This document shows positions 10,406 to 22,900 of a stretch of DNA of 64,000 nt, in pieces; the stretch's first letter is position 1; each line of letters starts with the position of its first letter. The notes under the pieces were generated by a model. The model was not told the origin of the DNA and ran no database searches. It was given only the letters and a program-made list of their open reading frames with translations. The stretch is from positions 62,001-126,000 of the forward strand of contig JAHEWK010000017.1 in NCBI GenBank assembly GCA_020740775.1, written 5' to 3'. A program made the position numbers and the translations under genes. Origin of the DNA: Ilyonectria destructans (Eukaryota > Ascomycota > Sordariomycetes > Hypocreales > Nectriaceae).

Positions 10406-11900
10406 ACACCTAGTAGCCCGTCTGGCCAAAAGGTAAGTCTATAATCACAATGGTTGCAATTACAGGTGCAAATAACAGCTACTATAGGGCTCGGTCCGCT
10501 GTGACACTGCACGAGCCGTAACATCTAGGAGTTTGTCGTTCGCTTCTTCGATCTGCTGTATCGCGGCGTGTTTGTCATACCAAATAGAATAGATGACTTG
10601 GAACAGCTTAGTTCGTGATGGAATGTCTTGTCTCGCTATCTATGTGGGTGGAAGACCAGCTTTTTATCTAGGGCCGTGATGACTTTCTTGAGACGCCGGA
10701 GACACCGTTCCCGAGACCGGGATCCAGATCGTTGAGGCCGCCAGGCTAGGTGATACGTGAAGAACCAGTCTTAGGCCTAGTTCTTAAGACTGGCATTATA
10801 TGTAACATCACGTGAGAAAGGAGACCTTATGCTCCTGTCCTCAACTGTAGTCTTAGCTCGTCATCCATCTTTCTACATCTACATGACAACCTCACTTTAT
10901 GTGACCTCCGCGATATATGCGCATCAAGCGCCCAAGATATGCGATCTTCAGCTCGAACCCCATAAGTGAACGGGATAGGAATGACGTCTTCACTACTCGG
11001 GACCAGGCCGGCTCTAACGCGAAGCTTACTTAGGCGGTATGCGAGTTTGAGGGAGGCTTAATTAGTACGATTCCCCCGGATAGAGCCTTCACAATCAGCC
11101 AGGTACGAAGGATCTAGGGCCATATTCTCGACTTGGGGATTCTAAAATAGATATTGTTTAGCGGCGTTAAATGGAATTTTGATGAGATTGTAGAACTGGC
11201 TGTATAGGAGGCCTTCCAGAACCTCTCGGCTCTTGCGTGATAGTCATGTCCACCGCGTCGCGCATCGTGACCCATAGGTACTCGGCTTGGTGGAGGGGGG
11301 CGATGCCAGACTTGACTGGCTCGGGCCGGTTTTGCTTAACAAGCTTGTGGCGTTATAATGACGACTCCACGCCTGTCGCTGCCGCTAGAGACACTTCAGG
11401 CAACATCGACGCCAAAGGAGCACATTAGCCTCGGCGATAGACCCAATTTGAGGGGTATATTGACGGCCAATATCGACGTATATAGTACTGGGCTCGAGGA
11501 ATCTCTCGTTAACGGCGGCATTCTATTGGTTGCGCTAATCGCTAATAGTCTGAGTGATATCGGGATGTATATAGGCAAGCTTCAAGTTCTTAGCCCCTAT
11601 ATAGAGTCTTATACCAGCGAACTGGGGAAACATCACTATGCGTAATTGGACCCCTTACTATATAGCCTTAAGGTATCTATATTAGAGGATATAGGAGAGC
11701 GTATTACTCCTGCTGCCTTACCTAAGTATACCAGTATTTATATTCTGCTTGTTGAAACGCTCAGTTAAGATACTCTCCTGCCAGATACATAAGGTGGATT
11801 CAGCAATTCGGCGGCTTTTTGGTATATACTGAAGGATATTCGGGTCTTAGACTGCTATAGTAATTGCTGGTAGTAGGATCTGGTTATACTAAAGTGCGTA
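10406..11900. other. decayed sequence, no intact gene
   Basis: On the minus strand around 10760-10480 there are short coding-like pieces (RLKKVITALDKKL, then ELFQVIYSIWYDKHAAIQQI), and on the plus strand around 11360-11640 an open piece (NIDVYSTGLEESLVNGGILL). I could not assign either to a family. Base composition drifts from balanced to AT-rich across the region, so it looks like the edge of a RIP-affected block. Confidence 0.5.
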
Positions 11901-14900
11901 CTGGTCCCTGGGGAGGGAGGTCTGTATATACAGGTTGTTATATATATCGGTGTGGCGACAGTATAAGGCTGGGAAGAATACCCAGATAAATATATCAACT
12001 AAGCTTTATATTTATTCTAAGTAATAATTAGAGATATAATATAAGGGTTGTTATTGCTTGGGAGTTCTCTGTAATTAAGTGTTAGTTTAATAAAAGCTAT
12101 TACTCAGAATATTAATACTGAGATATATATTATCGGTGAGGTTAAAGATAATATAGAGTTATAAGTACTATTAGATATCTAACTTAGTAATAGCTAGAGA
12201 GAAGGGAAAACTATAAATACTATTAATATTATAGGTCTTTTAAATAAAGTTATCTATAAAAAGCTATTCTATTTTATTATATCCCTACTAAAGCTAATAA
12301 CCTTACTTATAGTAATTACTTAATAGCCTAATTAATTTTATAGATATTGTATTTCCTTTATTATCTTAGGGCTTAAGCTGTATCTTTATAAGCTTATTAT
12401 TAACTTTATAATACTAAATATCCACTTAAAATTAATAGATATAGTAGAAATTACTAGAATATTAAGAGTAAACTTACTTAGATATTAATATTCTTCTTAG
12501 TAATTCTTCTACTATAAAATAGAGTTTAAGTTTTCTTATTAGACTGGCTTTTATCTTATATAAACTCCAAGCTTATCTTTTTTCTCTATTATATACTAAT
12601 TATATCTCTATATTTACTAGTTAAATTAACTGGCCTTATCTTACTATATTACTTTTTCTATTATAATTCTTACTATCTTAAATTGCTCTTTAAGTAGATA
12701 TTATTATTTAAAGAATTCTTAAATACTATTTTTAGTATTTTATAGCTATACTAATTACTTTTAGCTAGTTTAATTTACTTTAAGTTAAGATATATTTCAG
12801 TATAGGTAAAAAATAATAGTAGCTAGATATAGTAGTAACTAATTAAGTAGATTATAATACTTATTAAACTTTAACTAATAGTTATTAATAGAGATTTATA
12901 TATATTATTAGTAGTTATTATTAAGATTTTCAGTTTGTAAAAATATATCAGCATATTTATCTTAAGTATATAGTAGTAAGTATTTCTTATATCTATAATT
13001 TTAATTAGCTTATAGAGTATTATATCCTAAGAAACTATTAGTAAAATAAATATAAAATAACTAAATATAAATTAAAAAGTTATACTTTTAGTTATTAAAA
13101 TTCTAGTATTTTATAGCTTATTAGCAGTACTATTAGATAGTAAGAATATAAGTTTTTACTTTTTAAAGAAGTTAAGTAAATATTCTATTTTAATTATAAC
13201 TTTCTATAAGATACTATAATAGCCTTTTTTAGCTTAGCTTTAATATCTTATAGTAATTTTATAGAGTAATTTAAGTAGACTTTATATCTTTATTAATAAA
13301 AGCTAGTTTTATAGTAAAGAATAATTTTAAGTAGGTATATATTATTAGAGCTTTACTATCTTTATTTTAAGATATATAATAAAATACTTAATATACTCTT
13401 ATTTATAAATAGTATACTAAAGTAGTAGAAAAATTAAATTTTATTTAATTTTATTATTTTATATTAACTTAAGGTTAATAGCAGTTTATTTCTTCTTAAA
13501 GAGATAATAGTTATCTTTATTATACTAGTTATATATTAGAGATTTTATTAGCTCTTACTATTATAAAAAAGCTTTAATAAATTAAATAATATTATATAGT
13601 CTACCTATTACTCTCTATTTCTATTAAAGTTAAAACTTATACTTTTTAACTTAAAAAGCTATTTTAGTAAAGACTTTTTATTTAAATAAATTAGAATTTT
13701 CCCTTTAGAGAAATATTTAAGCTATAAAGTTAATAATATACCTAAAGTATTATATTTAATAGTTTCTAATATTCTTTTTAGTTATTATAGAAAAAAGTTA
13801 ATAGTTATTAAAGTCTATAAATATATAACTTTATAACTTCTTTATAAAATTAAGCTTTAAAGCTTTAAGCTTTAAAATATAGCTTAAAAATTCTATAAAA
13901 ATTCTTATAGGAAGATATTAAAATACAGTATTATTACTGATATTTATACTATATAACTAATCAGCCTAAATTAGCTTATTAATCTATCTGCACTTTAAAA
14001 TCAGTTAATTTTAAAGTATATATTATTTAAAATTAATATTATTTAATAAGGAAAATATCTATAAGAATAAATACAGTACTATAAGAAAGCTGAGATTTTA
14101 AGCTTTTTAATAGTATATATATTATTTTAATATAATAGCTGGATTTTAAATAAATTATCTATAAAAAGGCTGAAACTCTTTAGGTAATTTTAAATATATA
14201 ATATATTATTATTACTATATAATACACTATTAATATACTATTTTATACTATTTTATACTATTTACCTCTTATCTTTATATACTCTTTAACCTTATATTCT
14301 TTATTAAAATATCTCTTTTATAATAATATTACCTTATTTTACTGCTTTATAACTTCTAATAATAGTAAAAACTTATTAAATATATATTATTAAATAAGAT
14401 ATTATTATAGATATCTATATTAATCTAATTCCATATTTTATACTTATTAAAGATATTATATATTATTATAGCTTTACTATCTTTAGAATAAACTCTTTAT
14501 ATATAGTATAAAGTAAGAAGTTATAATTATACTTAATAAAAGATATTAAAATAGTAAGTATAAAAACTAAGAAAAATATATTAATTTAGAGAAATCTATA
14601 TATTTTAATAGCAGAAAGAGATAAAAATAACACCTAACTTATTAACTTACCTTAGGGGAGATATATAGAAGATTATTATATAAGTATTTTAAATAGTTAG
14701 CTTAAAGCTATATCAGACTATATATATAAAATTAAATAGATTTAAAACTTATATCTTCTAATAGAGAAGTATCTTATTAAATAAAATCTTAAGTTAGTTA
14801 TAGAAAATTCTACTAATAAGACTTTAATAGAATCTATAGTAGCTTAATATTTAAAGAATATTAAAAATAGAAGTTAGATAAAAAAAAATAGTAATAGTTA

Positions 14901-17699
14901 AAATAAATTTAAATAAATCTCTTAAAAATAAAGGTAATAATTTAATAGACTCTCTAGCTATCTTAAGATCTTACTATTTTTCTAACTTCTAAAAAGAATC
15001 CCTTAAGAAGTAAAAATTAATATCTATTTTTATACAGTTTTTAATCTTTTCTTTTAACCTTATTAAGCTTTTTTTTAGGTATTCTTATTAGTAACTAGCT
15101 AGTTTATATAGTTCCTACTGCCTATTATAATATTAAAGTTAAAGCTAATTCTTATAACTTCTTTTTTTAATTAACTTAATATTACTTTTTTTTTTACCTT
15201 AAATAATTTCTATATAATATTATATACTAACTGCCAGCTTAATAATATCTTTTTTACTAATAATATATTATATAAGTTAAGTATTTATTATAAATATAGA
15301 TTTAATAGTACTATAAAAAAAATTAGCTATAATAATCTAAATAACTATTAGCTTTTTTACTTTATTAATATTAAATTTTATAATAAAAAGCTTTAGGCAG
15401 TATTATTTTAAAAAAGAGTAAACTTTAATATAGAATAAATCTTTATTCTTATTACTATTTACTTTAGTAATTATATAGAATCTATATTTAGTAAGATATT
15501 TAAAAAAAATTAAGCTTATATAGATACTATATATTACAGCTTAAAATAATTAGGCAGTTAAATTTAATAGTAATCTTATAGATATCCACTTTTTCTATCT
15601 AACTATATATAGAGTATTATATTTAGAATTATACCTATAATTTCAAATTATTACAATTTAAGACCTTATATAATTTAAGAAATATCACTCAGTAAATAAA
15701 ATATTTACTTAGTACTTTTATAGTAAGTAGTCTTTTTAGCCATTAATATAACTTAATTATCTAACTTACTATACTAGCTATATATTACTAAATATAATAT
15801 TCTTACTCTACTATATTATTCTATTTATAGTAACTATATTATAACTTATACCTAATATTCTAATTTCTATTAAAACCTAAACTTTATAATCTATATTTAC
15901 TCTATACTAACAGTTTAAAATAAGTATAAATATTATACTATATATTTTTATAGATACTTAATTAGTAATATAGTATTTATTATAATAAAAAATAAGCTCT
16001 TTCTATATTTATTATATTTTAAGCAGACTTAATAGGTCTATAATATCTATAAGTTAAAGCTAACTTTTATAAGAAAGAATCTATATACTTAAATTTAACT
16101 CTACCAGCCTTTATAATTCTTATTAGTAATATACTTCTTTAGTATATACCTCTTATAGCTAATTTAAACTATTAGAAGGTCAGTAAGAGTTATTCTTTTA
16201 GATTCAGCCTTAATAAATACAGTATTAAGCTGCTATTTCAGTAATTTACACTAACTGTTAATCTCTAGAAGTATTTTAAGTAACTGCTATTATACTGCTA
16301 TAGGGAATTATTAGCAGATTGCAAATTAAGAATTATAGATACTATCTACTCTTAAATAAACTGCTTAAATTCTAGGTTAGGTATAATAATATATCTCTAC
16401 TATATAGATAAATAATAATAAATTCGTGCTATTTCTACTATACTCTAAATTACCTTATCTGTAATTAGTACAGCTAGCCTAAAAAGGTAATATAACTTTA
16501 TTACTTTATACCTTAGGCTAATAAGCTTTAAATAGACTTAGCAATCTTAAGGCTGCTATATAGAAAAACTCATAAAATATAATATTTTAAGTAAATTAAG
16601 TAAATTAAGTTTAGAGTATTATATACTTACTTACTTAAAATATATTAAGCAGTTAACTTACTTAACTTACTTAAAATACTTAACTTAATACTTAAATTAA
16701 GGTTAGTATTAATAGGTAGAATAGCAGTAATATAATAATAATATATTAAGAGGGGATAAAGTTATAAAACTACTTAGTTATCTATTTAAGGTTTATACCT
16801 ACTTAAGTATTAAATCTTATTAATAAGTTCTATAGTCTCTATTAGGCCTAAATAGAAAGAAAGTCTATAGGTAAGATAAAAGAATGTATTATTAGTTATA
16901 TTTAGAGCCTTTTTAAAGTAAAAATTAATCTCTTTATAAAAGCTATAATAAATAGCTATTTAGATACTTACTTTATCTAAGGGATTAAAATACTAATAAA
17001 TTAGTAAATTACTAGCCTTTAAAGTTAACTTTCTAAATTAGATAGTATAGCTTATAAATAAGTAGTATTTTACTGTAATTTAGGTAGTTATAAAGACTTT
17101 AAATATTAGTAGTTTAAACTCTTTACTATAGAGTTAGAAAGCTATTAATAACTAGATATAAAGATAGCTATAATACTTTTATTAAAACAAGCAGAATATA
17201 TAAAACTAGCTATTAGAAGCTACTACTTCTATTATTTTAATAGAGATATAAAGAAGTTAAATTCTTATTTATAGAGTAGCTTATTTAGGGGGCTAGAGGC
17301 TTCTTATAAATAGAAATAAAAATAAGATTTATTATTAAGATTAATTATATAATATATTTTCTATTTCTGGTAAATTCTAAATATATATAGTAAGTTAGTA
17401 TAGAAAGCAAGCTTTAATATTATAAAGTTTAATACTATTTAATATTACTACTGCCTACTGCTTAAGGTGCAGCTACTCTCTTAACTAGATATAGTCAGTA
17501 TTTTCAGCAGTTTACTCCAGACTGAAAAGAGCAGCCTAACAGTAGGTTTAAACTAAAGAGTTTAAAGTCCAGCCAGTTAGAAGTTACTTTATTTATAGAA
17601 CTCTCTACTGTCCGGTAATTTAATTAAAATATTAGTGCCCTCTTAAGAAAGTTAGTCAGTTTAAACTCCTTCTCTTATAGAACTGAAAATAGAGATATC
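11900..17699. repeat. AT-rich, RIP-like heterochromatic block
   Basis: Almost the whole stretch is made of TA, AT, TTA and TAA steps with very few C or G and no long frame on either strand. CA and TG dinucleotides look scarce while TA is abundant, the composition left by C-to-T changes on both strands. Local simple repeats occur, for example TATACTATTT three times near 14240 and AAGTAAATT/AGTTAACTT units near 16575-16680. Original content was probably transposons but cannot be named. I see no gene here. Confidence 0.8.
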
Positions 17700-18787
17700 C
17701 GCTGTAAGAATAGCCTTCTGAAGCTACTTAAAACAGTAGCCTATTACCAGAATCCTAAGCGGCCTTACTATTGCCAGTATAACTATTATAGTTATTACCC
17801 GCAATATCCAGATATCTACCTCCCAGCTATCCCTCACCTAAGCTATAACTGCCGCCTCTATAGCTAAGACTGCCTTTAATAAGGCTGGCCCCAGTTTTCT
17901 ATACCTTAAGCTTTACAGCTCTAACAACCTCAACCCTACTATTAAGCGCCTTAAATTTAAGCTACCCTCTCCAGACGTTATCTCTAGCCTGGGACTCTGC
18001 TGTAAGTTTAACTATTGCTAATATCTATTAATAACGCCTTACTGCTAACTTATTATTAACTAGCTGCCATTCTTACTGCTGTCTGGCCTAAGGGCAGCAT
18101 CCTGCCTGTCATGCAACCCTACACCCCAGTTAGCCATCTGGGTATACCTCTATCCCTTAATAGTTACTTTCAATAATATACCACTATTAAGCCCGAGCTA
18201 ATATCTTGCCGCCAGATAAAAAAGGATTCCTTAAGCTTACTGTATAAAGCTACCCAGGTAGCAAGATTAGCAACTATATCCACTCCCTTATACCAGGCGA
18301 CATACTGCTCTTCCCCGCTGTTATCCCTGCCTACTTATAGGTGCCCAATAGGCATAAGGAGGTCACCCTTATTGCGGGCGGTATAGGTATTACCCCTATT
18401 TTCCAGCTTGCATAGGGCATCCTTAGCAATCCGGACGATAAGATTAAGATTAACCTTATCTATAGCGTTAGGAATAACTCTGAGATTTTATTTAAGGAGA
18501 AGTTCGCCTAATAGCAGTGCGAGTTCCCCGACTAATTCTGTGCAATATTTATTATTTGCCAACTGGAGTCTGGCTCTCTCTATAAGAGGGAGGAGATTAA
18601 TGCGGCTCTGCTGGTAAAGGTAGCGCTAAGGTCTATATCGGCTGATTCTTTAGCTGTAAAGGTATTTATCTGCAGTCCGCTGGGTATAGAGGCTGCATTA
18701 GTAGGCGCTGGTAGCTCTAGGCGTAGGGGTATAGACAGTATTCTGAAGTAACTTAGATATATAAAGAACTAAATCTTTAAGTTCTAA
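17700..18787 (+). pseudogene. RIP-mutated NADH-cytochrome b5 reductase (Mcr1/Cbr1-like) relic
   Basis: In one plus-strand frame the relic reads IKRLKFKLPSPD, then VMQPYTPVSHLG (FAD-binding RxYTP region), YPGSKISNYIHSLIPGD, KEVTLIAGGIGITPIFQLA (NADH-binding GG-x-G-x-TP motif with Thr turned to Ile), GILSNPDDKIKINLIYSVRN, VKVFICSPLGIEAALVG and a final IFKF before TAA at 18785-18787. These are the ordered motifs of eukaryotic cytochrome b5 reductase. Stops stand where Gln or Trp is expected (for example IFQLA-stop-GILSN and PAYL-stop-VPN), that is CAG-to-TAG and TGG-to-TAG changes. Those are exactly the C-to-T/G-to-A products of RIP. The intact parent copy should be elsewhere in the genome, since RIP needs a duplicate. 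The retrotransposon lies 27 bp past the stop. Confidence 0.85.
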
Positions 18788-18808
18788 GCCAGAAGTTAGA
18801 GATACTAT

Positions 18809-18813
18809 TATTA
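18809..18813. repeat. left 5-bp target-site duplication (TATTA) of the chromovirus
   Basis: TATTA abuts the left LTR and is repeated exactly at 27269-27273 after the right LTR. Confidence 0.9.
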
Positions 18814-19255
18814 TGTAACGGTCGTGTTCTCTGGACTGCCGTATACGTGGTATAGGGTAGGCGAGAGACGGGTTGCTGGTGGATAAACCGTAGGTTTATG
18901 TTAGCAGATCGGTTAGGGCGTCACTTACTGGGTAAATGTTACGTCTGGTAATAGTCAAGCACCGTGATGCGTAGCGAGTCAAGGTGATTGAGGTAACCAA
19001 GTTGTATTGATAGCTGAGGTAGCTAAGAGTCTAGGAAAGTGCTAATGAACGTGTGTCTATATACTAGAATGATAGGTGAGGCTCACGGCGGTGAGCCTTG
19101 GAATCGCAGGTGAGCCGGAGAGGCTCACGCGTGAGCCGTAGAGGCTCACGGGTGAGTCCTTTAGTACGGCGTGAGCCGCAGTGAGGTGTATTTGATTGGG
19201 GGAAATTTGTGGGGTGCACGTGACGCCAGGCGTCTACGCGGCACGGGTCGTAACA
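18814..19255 (-). repeat. 3' LTR of the chromovirus (left copy)
   Basis: 442 bp, TG..CA ends, same sequence as 26827-27268 by reading. In element orientation this is the 3' LTR. It holds a cluster of GTGAGCC/GGCTCAC heptamers at about 19076-19185. Confidence 0.95.
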
Positions 19256-19260
19256 CGATG

Positions 19261-19270
19261 TCTCCCCTCC
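19261..19270 (-). promoter_or_regulatory. candidate polypurine tract
   Basis: On the element's sense (minus) strand this is GGAGGGGAGA, five bases from the 3' LTR, the position where plus-strand DNA synthesis is primed in LTR retrotransposons. Confidence 0.7.
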
Positions 19271-19368
19271 GTTGGTCCTTGTCCCCAAGGCCAGCTACCA
19301 GGCCTGTTTCAAATTTCCTTCGTGCGTTCGCACTTAGTCCTGTATTCCCCTCATGGTTTGCTGACGAC

Positions 19369-19962
19369 ATGTCTACAGCTAAATCCACGAGAAACCGAAA
19401 AGCGCAGGCAGTCTTGATTGCTACTACGGGTTTCGTCGTCATGCCTTGTTCCTACTGTTCGCCGCGGAACTTGAAGTGCGTAATGAAGGAGGGCCACTCG
19501 AAGTGTGCCGAGTGCACGCGTCGTGGTCGCCCTTGCGACGGTCAGGGCATCTCCCTGGTGGCAGGTGAGGCTGTTCCGAGTTGTCCTGGGGTTTTGTTCG
19601 TTCTGATTTGTGGTGTAGCGGATCGTCTGGCGCTCGAAAAACAGCGTCTGGAAGCTGCCGAGGAGGCTACCGAGGAGGAACTGATCCAGCTACAACAACA
19701 ACTGAACGAGCGTCTTTCTCGTTTGATGCGACTTCGTCGCCAGAAGCGACAGTTGGTCGAGAAGGGTACTCAGATGTTAAATCGTGGTCTCGCGTCCATG
19801 GACGAGTTGGACGAGACCGAACGGTTAGAGTCGGAGGCGGTGGTTTCTGCGCAGTCCGTCCTGGTGACGGACCTTATTGACTGGAACGCCGTAGGTTCTT
19901 CGTTTGACTTCTCGTCTGGCGTTATTGGTGAAGGTTCTTCGGAAGGCGTTGCGCATGGTTGA
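19369..19962 (+). CDS. antisense accessory gene of the chromovirus: Zn2Cys6-like protein with coiled coil (179 aa)
   Basis: This frame is on the opposite strand to gag and pol, between the 3' LTR and the end of pol, stopping 4 bp before the pol stop. A 54-nt intron (19565-19618, GTGAGG..GTAG with CTGAT branch-like sequence) is likely; removing it keeps the frame and deletes a non-coding-looking stretch. The protein carries Cys27-x2-Cys30-x6-Cys37-x8-Cys46-x2-Cys49-x6-Cys56, which fits Zn(II)2Cys6 spacing, with basic residues (TRRGRP) as in DNA-binding clusters. A charged heptad-like helix follows (about 68-115, LEKQRLEAAEEATEEELIQL and beyond), good for dimerisation, and then an acidic tail. 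That is the layout of a small DNA-binding regulator without the usual large fungal regulatory domain. Its role is unknown; control of the element's LTR or of its integration site are possibilities. It is uninterrupted, so it is probably functional or young. Confidence 0.8.
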   Translation: MSTAKSTRNRKAQAVLIATTGFVVMPCSYCSPRNLKCVMKEGHSKCAECTRRGRPCDGQGISLVAGEAVPSCPGVLFVLICGVADRLALEKQRLEAAEEATEEELIQLQQQLNERLSRLMRLRRQKRQLVEKGTQMLNRGLASMDELDETERLESEAVVSAQSVLVTDLIDWNAVGSSFDFSSGVIGEGSSEGVAHG

Positions 19963-19966
19963 GGTC

Positions 19967-22900
19967 CTAGAATCTGTCCCAATGCATATTTCCTGGGGTA
20001 CTTCTTCGTTTGAGGAAGTCCTTTAGTTTGGCTTGACAATGCGTGAGGTGTTCGTAGGGTTCCCATGTATCTTCTGAGGGGTCGCAGTCTTCCCATCTCA
20101 CAAGATATTTCGTTTTGTTGTTTTCTCTTTTCATGTCGAGGATTGTTTTGACCGTGAATTCCTGGTCATTCTCGACTTCCGTTTCTTGATTGTTGTCCCA
20201 TGTTTTGACGTGAATGGTGTCTGCTGCTGATTCGAGTAATGAAATGTGAACGATTGGATGGAGCTTGACCTTTGGTGGTAAGTCCAGTTTGTAGTTGTTT
20301 TCTGAGATTTTTTCCAAAATTTTGTAAGGTCCGATGAATTTGAAGTCCAATTTGTTGTTCGGCCTTTTTGTCTTGATGTTTTTTGTTGCGAGGTAAACCA
20401 TGTCTCCTCTCTGGAAGATTGGTCCTTTCAATCTTTTCCTGTCGTAATATTTTTTCATTTGTTTTCTGACGAACTCCAGTTCCGTCTTCATTTCTTCGTG
20501 TAGCTGTCGTAGCTGGTCGGTGTTGAGGATTGCCTTAGCGTTCAAGGGTCCTTCTCGTGATGATCTGTAGGCGTCGGGGGTGAATCCGAAGTTGGCGTAA
20601 GCTGGTGTGAGCTTCGTTGTTCCTGAGGTGGATGTGTTGTAGGCCAGTTGCGCCGTAGGTAGCTTCTGGACCCAGTTGTCTTGCTCATAGTTGACGTAGC
20701 ACCGTAGGTACTGTTCGACTATTTGGTTGAGTCTTTCCGTTTGTCCATCCACTTGTGGTCTCCAAGCTGTCGTGAGCTTGTGGTTCAATCCCATTTGGGC
20801 CATCAGTCCTTGCCAGAACTTGGATGCGAATGTTGTTCCTCTGTCGGAGACAATCTCCATTGGCAATCCGTGTATGCTGACGATGTTTCTTAAGAATACA
20901 TAAGAAAGTTGTTCTGCGTCGGTAGACTCTTGGTAGGGTAGGAAGTATGAGAACTTCGTAAGCCTATCCACGATGACGAATATGCTGTCGTAGAGTACTC
21001 CGGTTGTCGGGTCTTCAGATAGCGGGAGCTTGGTGATGTGGTCCATGGTGATGGATTCCCAAGGCCGTTGTGCTACTGGTAGTGGTTGTAACTGTCCATA
21101 AGGCTTGTGTCGTGGTGATTTTGACTTTTTGCACAAATCACATCCTTTGATGGTGTCTGAGACGGCTTTCTTCATTCGGGGGAATGAGTATGTTGTCCTG
21201 AGCCTCTCAAGGGTTCCGTTGATACCCTGGTGTCCGTGTACGGGATGTTCATGAACGTCCTGTACTAGTTGTTGTTGCAGTTCTTCGGGAACCTGCAATC
21301 GTTCCGTTCGTTCTTCCTCAGGTAGTGCGTCGTTGTACCCCTGGATTTCTTTTAGTAGTGGGTTGTCTGGTTCCACCGTGTGTGTCGCTGCGAGCGTTCT
21401 TCTGTCGAGCTCATCGACGAATCGTACTTTCTTCGCCGGTTCTGGGGGCTGTTGGGGTCCCATTTCTCTTTCTTCACAGATGTCGCATCGTCCAAAGTCT
21501 GCTGGGTTGGTGATGAATCTCCAATGAAACCTAGTGTGTGCTTGGTTGAGTGTGAGTCCTTGTTTCTGGTAGTCCTTTATGCGTTCCTGGCCGAATTCAG
21601 GCATGCATTCTGGGGGTATGAAGGCTCGTTTCTCGTGGGTAGGTATTCCATGCTGGTAGTCATACTCGTGGGGGTGGATGGCGTCGTTGTTATTCTCGTG
21701 ACGATGGTACCGTCGTATCTTGTTTCGCCATTCTTCGTTTGGGGTTTCTAGCAGGTCTTCGTGTGCTATTCCGAGTTTCTTGTTGCACTCTGGGCATGCT
21801 GTCCGTGGGTAGTCGTCGTTTTTGGGTATCATGTAGTTGCGATGGAATCTTTCGTGGGCTTGGCTTTTTGTGAGCCCCTTGCTTTGGTAGCATTCCATTC
21901 TGTCCTTCAGAAAACTAGGTACTAGTCTCCGAGGTATGAATACTTGTTTGTGGTACGTTGGTATCCCACAGTCGTAGTCGAATTCGTTAGGAAACACTTC
22001 ATCGTTGTTGTCGTAGAATGAGTGTTCCTTGCGGATCTTCGTCTGCCATTTCTTGCTGGGCATTTCGTTCATGTCGTGCCATTTTTCCTTGTACTTGTGG
22101 ATGTTGGCGATGTATCTCTGTTTGAGATGTCCTTCCGGGGTCAGCTCAAGGAGTTGTTCGTTTTCCTTAGTGATGCCGGTGTCGAAGTCGGGTCGTCGGC
22201 TGATGGCGTCTGCTCTGCCATTTTCCGATCCTTTCTTGTGGATGATGACATAGTCAAATTCCGATAGGTATTCCGCGTAGCGAAGTTGCCTGCCACTGAG
22301 CTCTTGAGTGGTTGCAAAGTGTGAGATGTTCTTGTGGTCGGTGTAGACCTTGATCTTATGCTTGCTCCCTAAGAGGTAGTGTCGGAATTCTTTGAATGAG
22401 TTGACTATTGCGAGGAATTCTTTGTCGTAGATGGGGTAGTTGAGCTCCGCTCCGTGGAGTTTGTGCGAGTAGAAGGCGATTGGGTGCAACTTCCCGTTGA
22501 TGTCTCTCTGTCCTATTTGGGATCCCAGACCAAAATTAGAGGAGTCTGTCTCCAGCTCAACTTCTTTGTCGGGGTCGAACATGACTAAGACTGGTTCGCT
22601 GAGAATTGCCTTTTTGATGTCGTTAAAAGCCTTTTGCGCCTTGGTGTCCCATCTGAAATCCACTCCTTTCTTCGTGAGTTCTGTGAGGGCGTGTCCGATA
22701 CTTCCGAAATCGCGAATGAACTTTCGGTAGTAGTTGGCGAATCCCAGGAAGCTCTGTACTTCCTTGACGTTTTCGGGTTTCGGCCAATCTTTGACAGCTT
22801 CGATTTTCTTGCGATCCATGCGGATCTCATTTGGACGGATGGTGTGTCCAAGGAAGTCCACTTCGTCCGTGTGGAACTTGCTCTTCTCCGGTTCAACGAG

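Noticed and set aside
11900..18700. Short tandem AT repeats as centromere, CRISPR or satellite
   Set aside because: No regular repeat-spacer pattern and no constant period. Composition fits RIP-decayed transposons.
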